19,379 nt of DNA, from positions 5,821 to 25,199 of the forward strand of contig DBXX01000003.1 of the NCBI GenBank assembly GCA_002309675.1, read 5' to 3'. The position numbers and the translations under genes are program-made. Positions 13,346 to 19,379 of this stretch are shown one piece after another (within the stretch, counting starts at the first letter, position 1; each line of letters starts with the position of its first letter). The stretch comes from Lachnospiraceae bacterium UBA1201 (lineage in GTDB: Bacteria > Bacillota > Clostridia > Lachnospirales > Lachnospiraceae). The notes under the pieces were generated by a model. That model was given only the letters and a program-made list of their open reading frames with translations. It ran no database searches and was not told the DNA's origin.

Positions 13346-14113
13346 CTATCCTAGTTTTTTCTTCTGCTGGCGCGCCGTCAGGGGGATGACCACACACTGC
13401 GGCAGAAGGCGTCCCGCTGTCACAGCCGCGCGCATGCGCAGTGTCGGGACGATGACTGTCTTCTTACGAAACATCTTTTGGATCGCATAGGAAACGCACG
13501 CTTTCGCGGAAATGCCGGGAAGCGTGAAGGAAACATTGGCCACGTCGTTAAACTCTGTATCCACCGGTCCGGGGCACAGACAGCCGACGTAGACCGGACA
13601 TTTGTCCTGTTTCATTTCATAAGCAACGGCGCGCGTCAGACTGGTCACGTAAGCCTTCGTCGCGTAGTAGGTCGCCATATACGGGCCCGCCGGCAACAGT
13701 CCTGCCGAAGAGGCCACATTCAAAAGATATCCCTTACCCTGCCGTTCCTCCCGGAAGTAGTTCAACATCCGTTTTGTGAAGTAATGAACGGCCTTGATAT
13801 TAACATCTACCATGGAGAATTCTTTTTCTTCGTCCGTCTCCGTAAAACGGCCGGCATCCCCGAAACCGGCACAGTTGATGAAGACTTCCACATCCAGATC
13901 CTCGATCGCGTCCATCACGCGCGCACATCCCCTGCGCGTGGACAGATCTGCCTTTACCGTCTTCGACGGGCGAGCCAGTTCGGCCTGCAGGCTGCGTAGA
14001 CGCTCGGTCCGGCGAGCGACCAGAATGGTCTCGTATCCAAGCTCAGACAACTGTTTCGCAAACTCGGCGCCGATCCCGCTGGATGCGCCTGTAATTACGG
14101 CGTATTTCGACAT
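13346..14113 (-). CDS. short-chain dehydrogenase/reductase (SDR), substrate unknown
   Basis: A classical SDR that would use NAD(P)H to reduce or oxidise a carbonyl or alcohol. Counting from the ATG at 14113 it has 255 residues. It has the cofactor motif TGASSGIG (8-15), NCAG (80-83), VASSAG with the catalytic Ser, and the YYATK active site (Tyr149, Lys153), followed by CPGPVDTEF. Basic residues after the second strand (ARRTERL) suggest NADPH. The ATG at 14113 is preferred over an in-frame GTG at 14119 because GGAGG fits only the ATG. It shares a transcript with the alarmone synthetase. The C-terminal 40 residues are rich in basic and hydrophobic residues, so membrane association is possible. 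Confidence 0.93.
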   Translation of the reverse strand: MSKYAVITGASSGIGAEFAKQLSELGYETILVARRTERLRSLQAELARPSKTVKADLSTRRGCARVMDAIEDLDVEVFINCAGFGDAGRFTETDEEKEFSMVDVNIKAVHYFTKRMLNYFREERQGKGYLLNVASSAGLLPAGPYMATYYATKAYVTSLTRAVAYEMKQDKCPVYVGCLCPGPVDTEFNDVANVSFTLPGISAKACVSYAIQKMFRKKTVIVPTLRMRAAVTAGRLLPQCVVIPLTARQQKKKLG

Positions 14114-14147
14114 ATTCACTCCACCTCCCGATAATTCTCACATGATC

Positions 14148-14176
14148 ATTATAACATAAAAGGCGGGCTTTGTCTT
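14148..14176 (-). promoter_or_regulatory. promoter of the SDR - alarmone synthetase operon
   Basis: On the minus strand, TATAAT at 14148-14153 follows AAGACA at 14171-14176 by 17 bases. The -10 is perfect and the -35 matches four of six. The start site would be near 14141, giving a leader of under 30 bases. Confidence 0.7.
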
Positions 14177-14218
14177 AGACTTCACGAAATAGTAAGAAAA
14201 AGTTCAAATTCTATCCAT

Positions 14219-17203
14219 TTATTCAACGCTCTTAAGCGATTCCACCATGTCGATCTTCTTCAGTTTGCGGTACATCAGAAGCTGGACGATCACGGAAAAT
14301 GCTATCGTCAGCAGGATGCTGAATACGACGCTCAGGAAGGAGACGTGGCGGCCGAACATCATCAGGTCGATCTCCACCGTCTCGATGACGAAACGGTGCA
14401 GAAGATAGCCGCAGAACACGCCGAAGATACAGCCGAACAGCGTCAACAGGACGCTGTCGCGGTAGACATAGGCCGCGACCTCGCCGTCGAAAAATCCGAG
14501 CACCTTAACGGTCGCCATCTCGCGACGGCGCTCCGTGATATTGATATTATTCAGGTTGTACAGAACTACGAACGCCAGCAGGCCGGCGGACACGATCAGC
14601 ACGACAACAACGAGGTTCAGGCTCTTTAACATACGGTCGATCCTATCCTGCAAGGCGGACGTCATCTGCACGCCCAGGCAGGCCGGATGTTCGAGCAGAC
14701 CCGCCGCGAGTTCATTCTCAAACTCCTCGCTGCGGTCGCCCGTCTTCAGCCACAGCGTGGTATAGTCGGGCGCCTCTCCGAACAGCGATCTGTAAGTCTC
14801 GCTGCTCATGCACACATAGTGCAGGATATAGTTCTCGTAGATGCTGTCAATGATGACCTCTTTGTAGTTCACCTCGTCGGTGCAGATACGCAAGGTATCC
14901 CCCGCCTTCAATTCCAGCATCCGCGCCAGTTTTTCATTGACCGCGACATGCCCGGTCTGCACCGGAAACTCCACAGGCTTCTTCGTCGTCCGGTCGCGCA
15001 TGTCAAAGAACAGACTCAGGGCCTCCGCGCTTTCGGGCACCAGGATCTGGGCCTCACGGCGTGCGCTCTCGGATGCTACATCGATGTACTCCGAATGGAT
15101 GAATTTGGTATTTGTGATGCCTTCCTGTCCCTGCAGGTACGCGGAAAATGCTTCCCATTCCGCCTCGGTCGAATTCTTCCGATCCGTCGTCGCAGCCGCG
15201 TCATACCGGAAGATCTCGCGGTACTGGTACTTCGCGATATCGAGGATCGAGTCGCGCAGACCGAAACCGACCAGCAGCAGACCCATGCAGCCGCCGATTC
15301 CGAAAATCGTCATAAACATGCGTTTTTTATATCGGAACACGTTGCGGGCGCTGGCCTTCTGTGTGAAACTCAGGCGGGACCAGAGCGGCGTGATGCGCTC
15401 CAAAAGGATGCGTTTACCGGGCTTCGGCGCCGGCGGACGCATGAGTCTGGCGGGCATAGAAAGCGTATTTCGCACGCAGACGGCAAATAGTCCGGCGAAG
15501 ATGCAGAAAACCGCCATAGCGGTCGCTACGAGCGCGTAGGAGACATGGTAGGGCATCGCAAGCACCGGAATTCCGGTGTAGAGCATATAATATGCCTTAA
15601 TAATGACGTATGGGAAGATCTTCTCGCCGATCAGGAAGCCTACCAGGCTGCCACCGAGCGTCGCAAACATCGCATAGAGAATGAATTTCCCTGCGATGGA
15701 AAGCCCGGTATAACCCAGAGATTTCTCCGTGCCGATCATCAGGCGGGACTCCTCGATCATACGCGTCATGGTCGTCATGCTCACGAGGGCAGCAACAAAG
15801 AAAAACAACAGCGGAAATACGAGGCCGATCTTTCCGATCCGCTTCGCATCCAGCAAAAAAGAGACATGCGCGGCGACCGAAGACCGGTCGAGGACGTACC
15901 AGGACGGCGTTTTCACCTCTTTATCGATCTTCTCCTTCGCGATCTTCTCATAATATCCGTCAAACTGCTCCCGGAAAGTTTCATCGAACACCGGTTCGTA
16001 CTCTTCCTTCCAGGCTTTCTCGAATTCCTCTTTATATCGGGTGGCAAACTCAGCGTCGTACTGCTCGCTGAAGCGTTCGAACAGCTGGCTCTCCATCCCT
16101 GAAAACCAGGTAGTAAAATTCGTCTCAAAAGCGATCAGGCCTGCCGGGTTCCACTGCTCCGGATCCATGCTCGCGCGCTGCTCCTCCAGCATCTGGTCAT
16201 GCAGCTGCTTGCGATATTCCGCCTTCCACTCCTCATAAACAGCGCTGAAATTCTCTTCCCGTGTATTCGCATATTCCGCCTCATATCCGGCCTCATACGC
16301 TTTTTGCTTCGCATCCGCAAGCGCCAACGCCCGCTGCGCGTTGTATGCCAGTTCGTAGTCCTTTCCGGCAAATGCTTCCGCCAGCGCAGCGTCCCGGATC
16401 TCCTGCTCACGTCGCTTGCACGCCGTATCTGCCAGCGCCCGGATCTCCTCCATGCACGCTTCCACATAAGCCGTGTATTCGTCGCTGCCCGTCTGCATCG
16501 CTTTCGCATCCTTAAGCGTCAGAGCGACCTCATAGTACACCTTTGCGGCAAATGTCTCTCTAGCCGGCAGCACCACATAGTCGATCTGGCCGTCGCCGAG
16601 TTTTCCGCTGCCGCGCTCCAGATCGAGGTACGCCGGGATCATGCAGATGCCGCACACCGTAAGTTCATCCGTTGTAAGCGAACCGTCGGTAAGCTTCCGG
16701 TCACGCACGCCGGACTCTAATTTGAGTATATCGCCGACCTTCACGCCGAAGTTTTCCGCCATGGCATGATCGATCAGGCATTCGCCCGCCTGCTCCGGCA
16801 GACGCCCCTCCTTCAGGTAGGGCTTGTCGACCCGGTCCGTACAACTGATCAGGAGGACAGATACTTCAGCCTTATCGTCCGATTTCGTCTCGCCGTCTTC
16901 CTTCAGGTATGAAAGTGAAGTAAGAACTTCCAGGTTATATATTCCTTCGGCCTCATCGACGAAGTTAAGGCCCACCAGATCTTCGATGTCACTGTCCGTC
17001 ATTCCGAGGTCAGAAATCACACGCACATCCATAAAGGACTGCATGTCATAATAATCGTCCAATGATATCCGCATATCCGGCTCGCTCGCGCGCACGCCGG
17101 AGAAAAAAGCCACCCCAAGAGCCACGATCGCAAACAGCGACCAAAAACGGGCACGGCTTCGTTTTATCTCCCGGACCAGGTCCGTCCACATTGCTTTCGT
17201 CAT
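14219..17203 (-). CDS. FtsX-like ABC transporter permease with long coiled-coil insertion
   Basis: A 994-residue permease of the FtsX/MacB-like superfamily (type VII ABC architecture). TM1 is at about 20-37, followed by an extracytoplasmic domain. Residues about 230-430 are unusually rich in Ala, Glu and aromatic residues and look like a long helical coiled-coil hairpin. Three TMs of the first FtsX core follow (about 455-580) with RMIEESRLMIGTEKSLGYT. The second half repeats the plan: TM near 628-648, an outer domain, then the last three TMs with ERRREMATVKVLGF. Such proteins couple ATP hydrolysis outside the membrane to extracytoplasmic work, for example lipoprotein or peptide export or cell-wall hydrolase control. 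No ATPase gene is adjacent. The start at 17203 (MTKAMWTDLV) has AAGGAA; an in-frame ATG at 17254 lacks one. Confidence 0.92.
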   Translation of the reverse strand: MTKAMWTDLVREIKRSRARFWSLFAIVALGVAFFSGVRASEPDMRISLDDYYDMQSFMDVRVISDLGMTDSDIEDLVGLNFVDEAEGIYNLEVLTSLSYLKEDGETKSDDKAEVSVLLISCTDRVDKPYLKEGRLPEQAGECLIDHAMAENFGVKVGDILKLESGVRDRKLTDGSLTTDELTVCGICMIPAYLDLERGSGKLGDGQIDYVVLPARETFAAKVYYEVALTLKDAKAMQTGSDEYTAYVEACMEEIRALADTACKRREQEIRDAALAEAFAGKDYELAYNAQRALALADAKQKAYEAGYEAEYANTREENFSAVYEEWKAEYRKQLHDQMLEEQRASMDPEQWNPAGLIAFETNFTTWFSGMESQLFERFSEQYDAEFATRYKEEFEKAWKEEYEPVFDETFREQFDGYYEKIAKEKIDKEVKTPSWYVLDRSSVAAHVSFLLDAKRIGKIGLVFPLLFFFVAALVSMTTMTRMIEESRLMIGTEKSLGYTGLSIAGKFILYAMFATLGGSLVGFLIGEKIFPYVIIKAYYMLYTGIPVLAMPYHVSYALVATAMAVFCIFAGLFAVCVRNTLSMPARLMRPPAPKPGKRILLERITPLWSRLSFTQKASARNVFRYKKRMFMTIFGIGGCMGLLLVGFGLRDSILDIAKYQYREIFRYDAAATTDRKNSTEAEWEAFSAYLQGQEGITNTKFIHSEYIDVASESARREAQILVPESAEALSLFFDMRDRTTKKPVEFPVQTGHVAVNEKLARMLELKAGDTLRICTDEVNYKEVIIDSIYENYILHYVCMSSETYRSLFGEAPDYTTLWLKTGDRSEEFENELAAGLLEHPACLGVQMTSALQDRIDRMLKSLNLVVVVLIVSAGLLAFVVLYNLNNINITERRREMATVKVLGFFDGEVAAYVYRDSVLLTLFGCIFGVFCGYLLHRFVIETVEIDLMMFGRHVSFLSVVFSILLTIAFSVIVQLLMYRKLKKIDMVESLKSVE

Positions 17204-17228
17204 GATAATTCCTTGATTTCCTGCAAAC

Positions 17229-17271
17229 TTCGCCCCGGGCTGCATTAAGAACATCTGTAAGGCGGGGCAAA
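17229..17271 (-). promoter_or_regulatory. hairpin at the 5' end of the permease mRNA
   Basis: On the minus strand, TTTGCCCCG pairs with CGGGGCGAA (9 bp, one G-U) at 17263-17271 and 17229-17237. The first arm lies at the predicted transcription start. Its loop of 25 bases is unstructured by eye. It may protect the 5' end of the message. Confidence 0.35.
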
Positions 17272-17274
17272 TAC

Positions 17275-17303
17275 ATTATACAGGATGCCGGGCATTGTCG
17301 CAA
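17275..17303 (-). promoter_or_regulatory. promoter of the FtsX-like permease gene
   Basis: On the minus strand, TATAAT at 17275-17280 follows TTGCGA at 17298-17303 by 17 bases. The -10 is perfect, the -35 weaker. Confidence 0.7.
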
Positions 17304-17355
17304 GCAGATCATGCATTGACCGCAAAAACAAAGGCCCTTTTCTGCCCTTTTCAGA

Positions 17356-17384
17356 TTGACTTTTCTCCTGTTTTGTGCTACCAT
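17356..17384 (+). promoter_or_regulatory. promoter of the rubrerythrin gene
   Basis: TTGACT at 17356-17361 and TACCAT at 17379-17384 are separated by 17 bases. Transcription would start near 17391. The leader then contains the palindrome GATCATGATC at 17409-17418, a possible operator; it does not resemble a PerR box. Confidence 0.75.
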
Positions 17385-17447
17385 ACTTGAAACATCATCT
17401 GACTAGAAGATCATGATCGTGTTAAAAACCAAAAAGGGAGGTCAATT

Positions 17448-17993
17448 ATGGCTAAATTTGTATGTGAGATCTGCGGATATGTACATGAAGGCGACACTCC
17501 GCCCGAGAAGTGCCCCATCTGCATGGCACCCGCTGAAAAATTCAAAGAACTGGTAGAGGAGATGTCCTGGGCTTGCGAGCACGAGATCGGCATCGGTAAG
17601 GTAAACACACCCGATGACATCATCAAAGATCTGCGTGATAACTTCACCGGCGAATGCACGGAAGTCGGCATGTATCTGGCTATGGCCAGAGCTGCATTCC
17701 GTGAGGGGTATGCCGAGATCGGTATGTACTGGGAGAAGGCTGCTTACGAAGAGGCTGAGCACGCTGCGAAGTTTGCAGAGCTCCTCGGCGAAGTTGTAAG
17801 CTCCAGCACGAAGGAAAACCTTCAGAAGCGTGTTGCTGCCGAGAACGGTGCTACCGCAGGTAAACTCGATCTGGCTATGCGCGCGAAGAAGCTGAACCTC
17901 GACGCGATCCATGACACCGTTCATGAGATGGCGAAGGACGAGGCTCGTCACGGCAAGGCATTCCAGGGCTTCCTGGATCGTTACTTCAGCTGA
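17448..17993 (+). CDS. reverse rubrerythrin (N-terminal rubredoxin, C-terminal diiron domain)
   Basis: A peroxide-reducing non-haem iron protein of anaerobes. In its 181 residues the rubredoxin domain comes first (CEICG at 6-10 and CPIC at 22-25, four Cys for one iron). The ferritin-like diiron domain follows, with GECTEVGMYLAMARAAFREG and YEEAEHA (Glu102, His105) and the second half ending MAKDEARHGKAF. This swapped order defines reverse rubrerythrin, as known from Clostridium. The start has GGGAGG at 17436-17441, six bases upstream. It is the only plus-strand gene here and is monocistronic, between its own promoter and terminator. Codon choice looks like that of a highly expressed gene. Confidence 0.96.
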   Translation: MAKFVCEICGYVHEGDTPPEKCPICMAPAEKFKELVEEMSWACEHEIGIGKVNTPDDIIKDLRDNFTGECTEVGMYLAMARAAFREGYAEIGMYWEKAAYEEAEHAAKFAELLGEVVSSSTKENLQKRVAAENGATAGKLDLAMRAKKLNLDAIHDTVHEMAKDEARHGKAFQGFLDRYFS

Positions 17994-18018
17994 TAACATT
18001 CATCTGAAACTATTAAAC

Positions 18019-18055
18019 ATGGGGACGCCCTCATAGGGCGCCCCCATTTATTTTT
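18019..18055 (+). terminator. intrinsic terminator after rubrerythrin
   Basis: ATGGGG-A-CGCCC pairs with GGGCG-C-CCCCAT (11 bp around one mismatch, five-base loop) at 18019-18047, followed by TTATTTTT. The leftward gene ending at 18060 converges on it. Confidence 0.92.
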
Positions 18056-18059
18056 CTCT

Positions 18060-18659
18060 TTATTGCATTGCCGCTATACGTGTCTTTATATACGCTTCCA
18101 GCACATCTACGGTCGTATCGATGCCGAGCCGCGAACTGTTGATCGACAGATCATAATAGCGGGAGTCGCCCCATTTGCCTTCGCAATGATCGTCGTGGTA
18201 GCGTTTTCTCTTCTTGTCCTTCTTCAGGATCAGTTTTTTCGCCTCGTCCTGGTCTAGGTTGTAGACCCGCATGACACGGTCGATCTTCACTTCCATATCG
18301 CCATGGATAAACAACGAGATCAGCGCGGGATATTTCTTCAGTTTCATCTCGGAGCATCTCCCGACCACAACGAAGGACTCTCCGCTCTTCGCCTTCTCCT
18401 CCAGGATCTCAAACTGCATGTCGGCGATGTGATCTTCGATCGAATTGCTATATCCATTGACCGTACGGGAGAGAAATTTGAGTTTCGGAACCTCGTTGTA
18501 TTTCTCCACCTGCTCTTCCGTCATGCCCATTTCTTCCGCGATCTTCGTGATCAAATGGCGGTCATATAAAGGCACATTAAACCGCGCGGCCAATGCTTCC
18601 GCGATGACCCGGCCGCCGCTTCCGAACTCACGGCCGACCGAAATAATGAACTGAGACAT
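18060..18659 (-). CDS. cytidylate kinase-like family protein
   Basis: A P-loop nucleoside-kinase-fold protein of 199 residues. The N-terminal FIISVGREFGSGGRVIAEAL carries a Walker-A-like loop GREFGSGGR (9-17), ending in Arg instead of Lys. It is followed by YDRHLITKIAEEMG, FVVVGRCSEM, and a basic lid-like stretch KKDKKRKRYHDDH. These features match the cytidylate kinase-like family (Pfam PF13189 type) found widely in Firmicutes with no assigned substrate, and not the Cmk gene itself. The start at 18659 has AGGAGG. It follows the transporter gene by 15 bases, so the two are probably co-transcribed; the functional link is unknown. Confidence 0.88.
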   Translation of the reverse strand: MSQFIISVGREFGSGGRVIAEALAARFNVPLYDRHLITKIAEEMGMTEEQVEKYNEVPKLKFLSRTVNGYSNSIEDHIADMQFEILEEKAKSGESFVVVGRCSEMKLKKYPALISLFIHGDMEVKIDRVMRVYNLDQDEAKKLILKKDKKRKRYHDDHCEGKWGDSRYYDLSINSSRLGIDTTVDVLEAYIKTRIAAMQ

Positions 18660-18674
18660 AAAACCTCCTTTTCA

Positions 18675-19379
18675 TCAAGTGAACCGAATGAATAGGTATA
18701 CTGTCGAAATGAGCAAAACGATGATCGTTGCGGGAACCAGTTTCCTGCAATACCGCCCCCAGCTGATCGGGTAGCCGTTCTTCACCGAAACGGCGGTACC
18801 GACTACATTTGCAGAGGCTCCGATAGGCGTCGCGCTTCCGCCTATGTCCGTTCCGATGGCCAATGTCCAGGCCAGCGTGGCGACCGGTATCCCGGCAGCC
18901 TCGGACAGATTTTTGATGACCGGCACCATCGTCGCCGCAAACGGGATATTGTCCACGAAAGCACTGGCGAGAGCGGATACCCACATGATGATGACGATCA
19001 TGATCCTTACATTGCCGCCGCTGATGTTTTCGATCAGCTGCGCGATCCTCTCGAGGATCTTCGTCTCTTCGAGTCCGCTGACGACAACAAACAAACCGAT
19101 GAAGAACAGCAACGTCTTGTAATCGAGCTTCTTAAGCAGTCGAACTGCATGTTTTCCCGACACCAGAAGTGTGACGCCGCCGACCAGCAGTCCGATGGTC
19201 GCGACGGTAAGATGTGTCATGGAATGCGTGATCAAAAGAAGGATCGCGCATGCGAAAATGATGCTGCTGATTACAAATCCTTTTTTATCCCGAATCGCTT
19301 CCGAAGGCTTCGGGAGGTCCGCCCGGTCGACTTTCGCACCCTGCCCTGCATTCAGTTCCTTTCGGAACGCAAAGTACAG
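18675..19379 (-). CDS. ArsB/NhaD-type (SLC13/citrate-transporter-like) anion or Na+/H+ permease, 5' end cut by window edge
   Basis: The C-terminal 234 residues of a polytopic membrane transporter of the ion-transporter superfamily. The frame is open from 18675 to the window edge; the TTG at 19235 is only an internal codon, since sequence upstream continues in frame with LPKPSEAIRDKKGFVISSII, a typical mid-protein linker and helix. Diagnostic stretches are KKLDYKTLLFFIGLFVVVSG, SAFVDNIPFAATMVPVI and DIGGSATPIGASANVVGTAV, as in ArsB and NhaD relatives. The substrate cannot be decided from this part. The gene precedes the cytidylate-kinase-like gene in the same transcript. Confidence 0.9.
   Translation of the reverse strand: MYFAFRKELNAGQGAKVDRADLPKPSEAIRDKKGFVISSIIFACAILLLITHSMTHLTVATIGLLVGGVTLLVSGKHAVRLLKKLDYKTLLFFIGLFVVVSGLEETKILERIAQLIENISGGNVRIMIVIIMWVSALASAFVDNIPFAATMVPVIKNLSEAAGIPVATLAWTLAIGTDIGGSATPIGASANVVGTAVSVKNGYPISWGRYCRKLVPATIIVLLISTVYLFIRFT

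Noticed and set aside
18675..19235. Transporter gene starting at 19235
   Set aside because: The codon there is TTG inside a continuing open frame with typical transporter sequence upstream to the window edge; the real start is outside the window.

Overview
The window looks like a chromosomal segment of a Clostridia-class Firmicute, most like a Lachnospiraceae-type genome of medium G+C. This is an inference from three things: an rplM-rpsI pair behind a consensus sigma-A promoter, a tsaC/sua5 - LMW-phosphatase - rpiB order like Bacillus ywlC-ywlE-ywlF, and a reverse rubrerythrin typical of anaerobes. Almost everything is transcribed leftward (minus strand); only the rubrerythrin reads rightward.

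Layout from left to right. (1) rpsI (cut by the edge) and rplM, with a promoter and a structured leader (1-986). (2) A five-gene leftward operon (1119-5858) of unrecognised membrane proteins, labelled A to E in transcription order. They share a plan of short coiled coil, two membrane segments and a cytoplasmic coil, and end in a common acidic motif around [IL]-[SP]-[IL]-E-D-A. Protein C carries two such membrane modules and a long low-complexity arm. The operon has a consensus promoter at 5906-5934. (3) An ECF sigma factor and its probable membrane anti-sigma partner (6026-7519). (4) A housekeeping operon: Sua5/TsaC, a LMW-phosphatase relative lacking its catalytic Arg and Asp, RpiB and dCMP deaminase (7647-10213), with its own promoter and terminator. 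(5) An accessory-looking segment (10338-12637): a putative PD-(D/E)XK nuclease-like protein followed by a 1.2-kb intergenic array with a strict 64-bp period and 38 alternating heptamers (TACGCGC / GCGCGTA). (6) A small alarmone synthetase and an SDR oxidoreductase in one operon (12638-14113). (7) A large FtsX-like ABC permease with a coiled-coil insertion (14219-17203). (8) Reverse rubrerythrin on the plus strand (17448-17993). (9) A cytidylate-kinase-like protein and a truncated ArsB/NhaD-type transporter (18060-19379).

The two strongest candidates for something undescribed are the five-protein membrane operon with its shared C-terminal motif, and the 64-bp hairpin array. In the array, base changes in the arms mostly keep pairing (as G-U) only in minus-strand RNA, which suggests a structured transcript or processed RNA rather than a plain DNA repeat. 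The array has no detectable protein-coding content and lies directly upstream of the nuclease-like gene. All functional statements come from reading the sequence; no database search was run.
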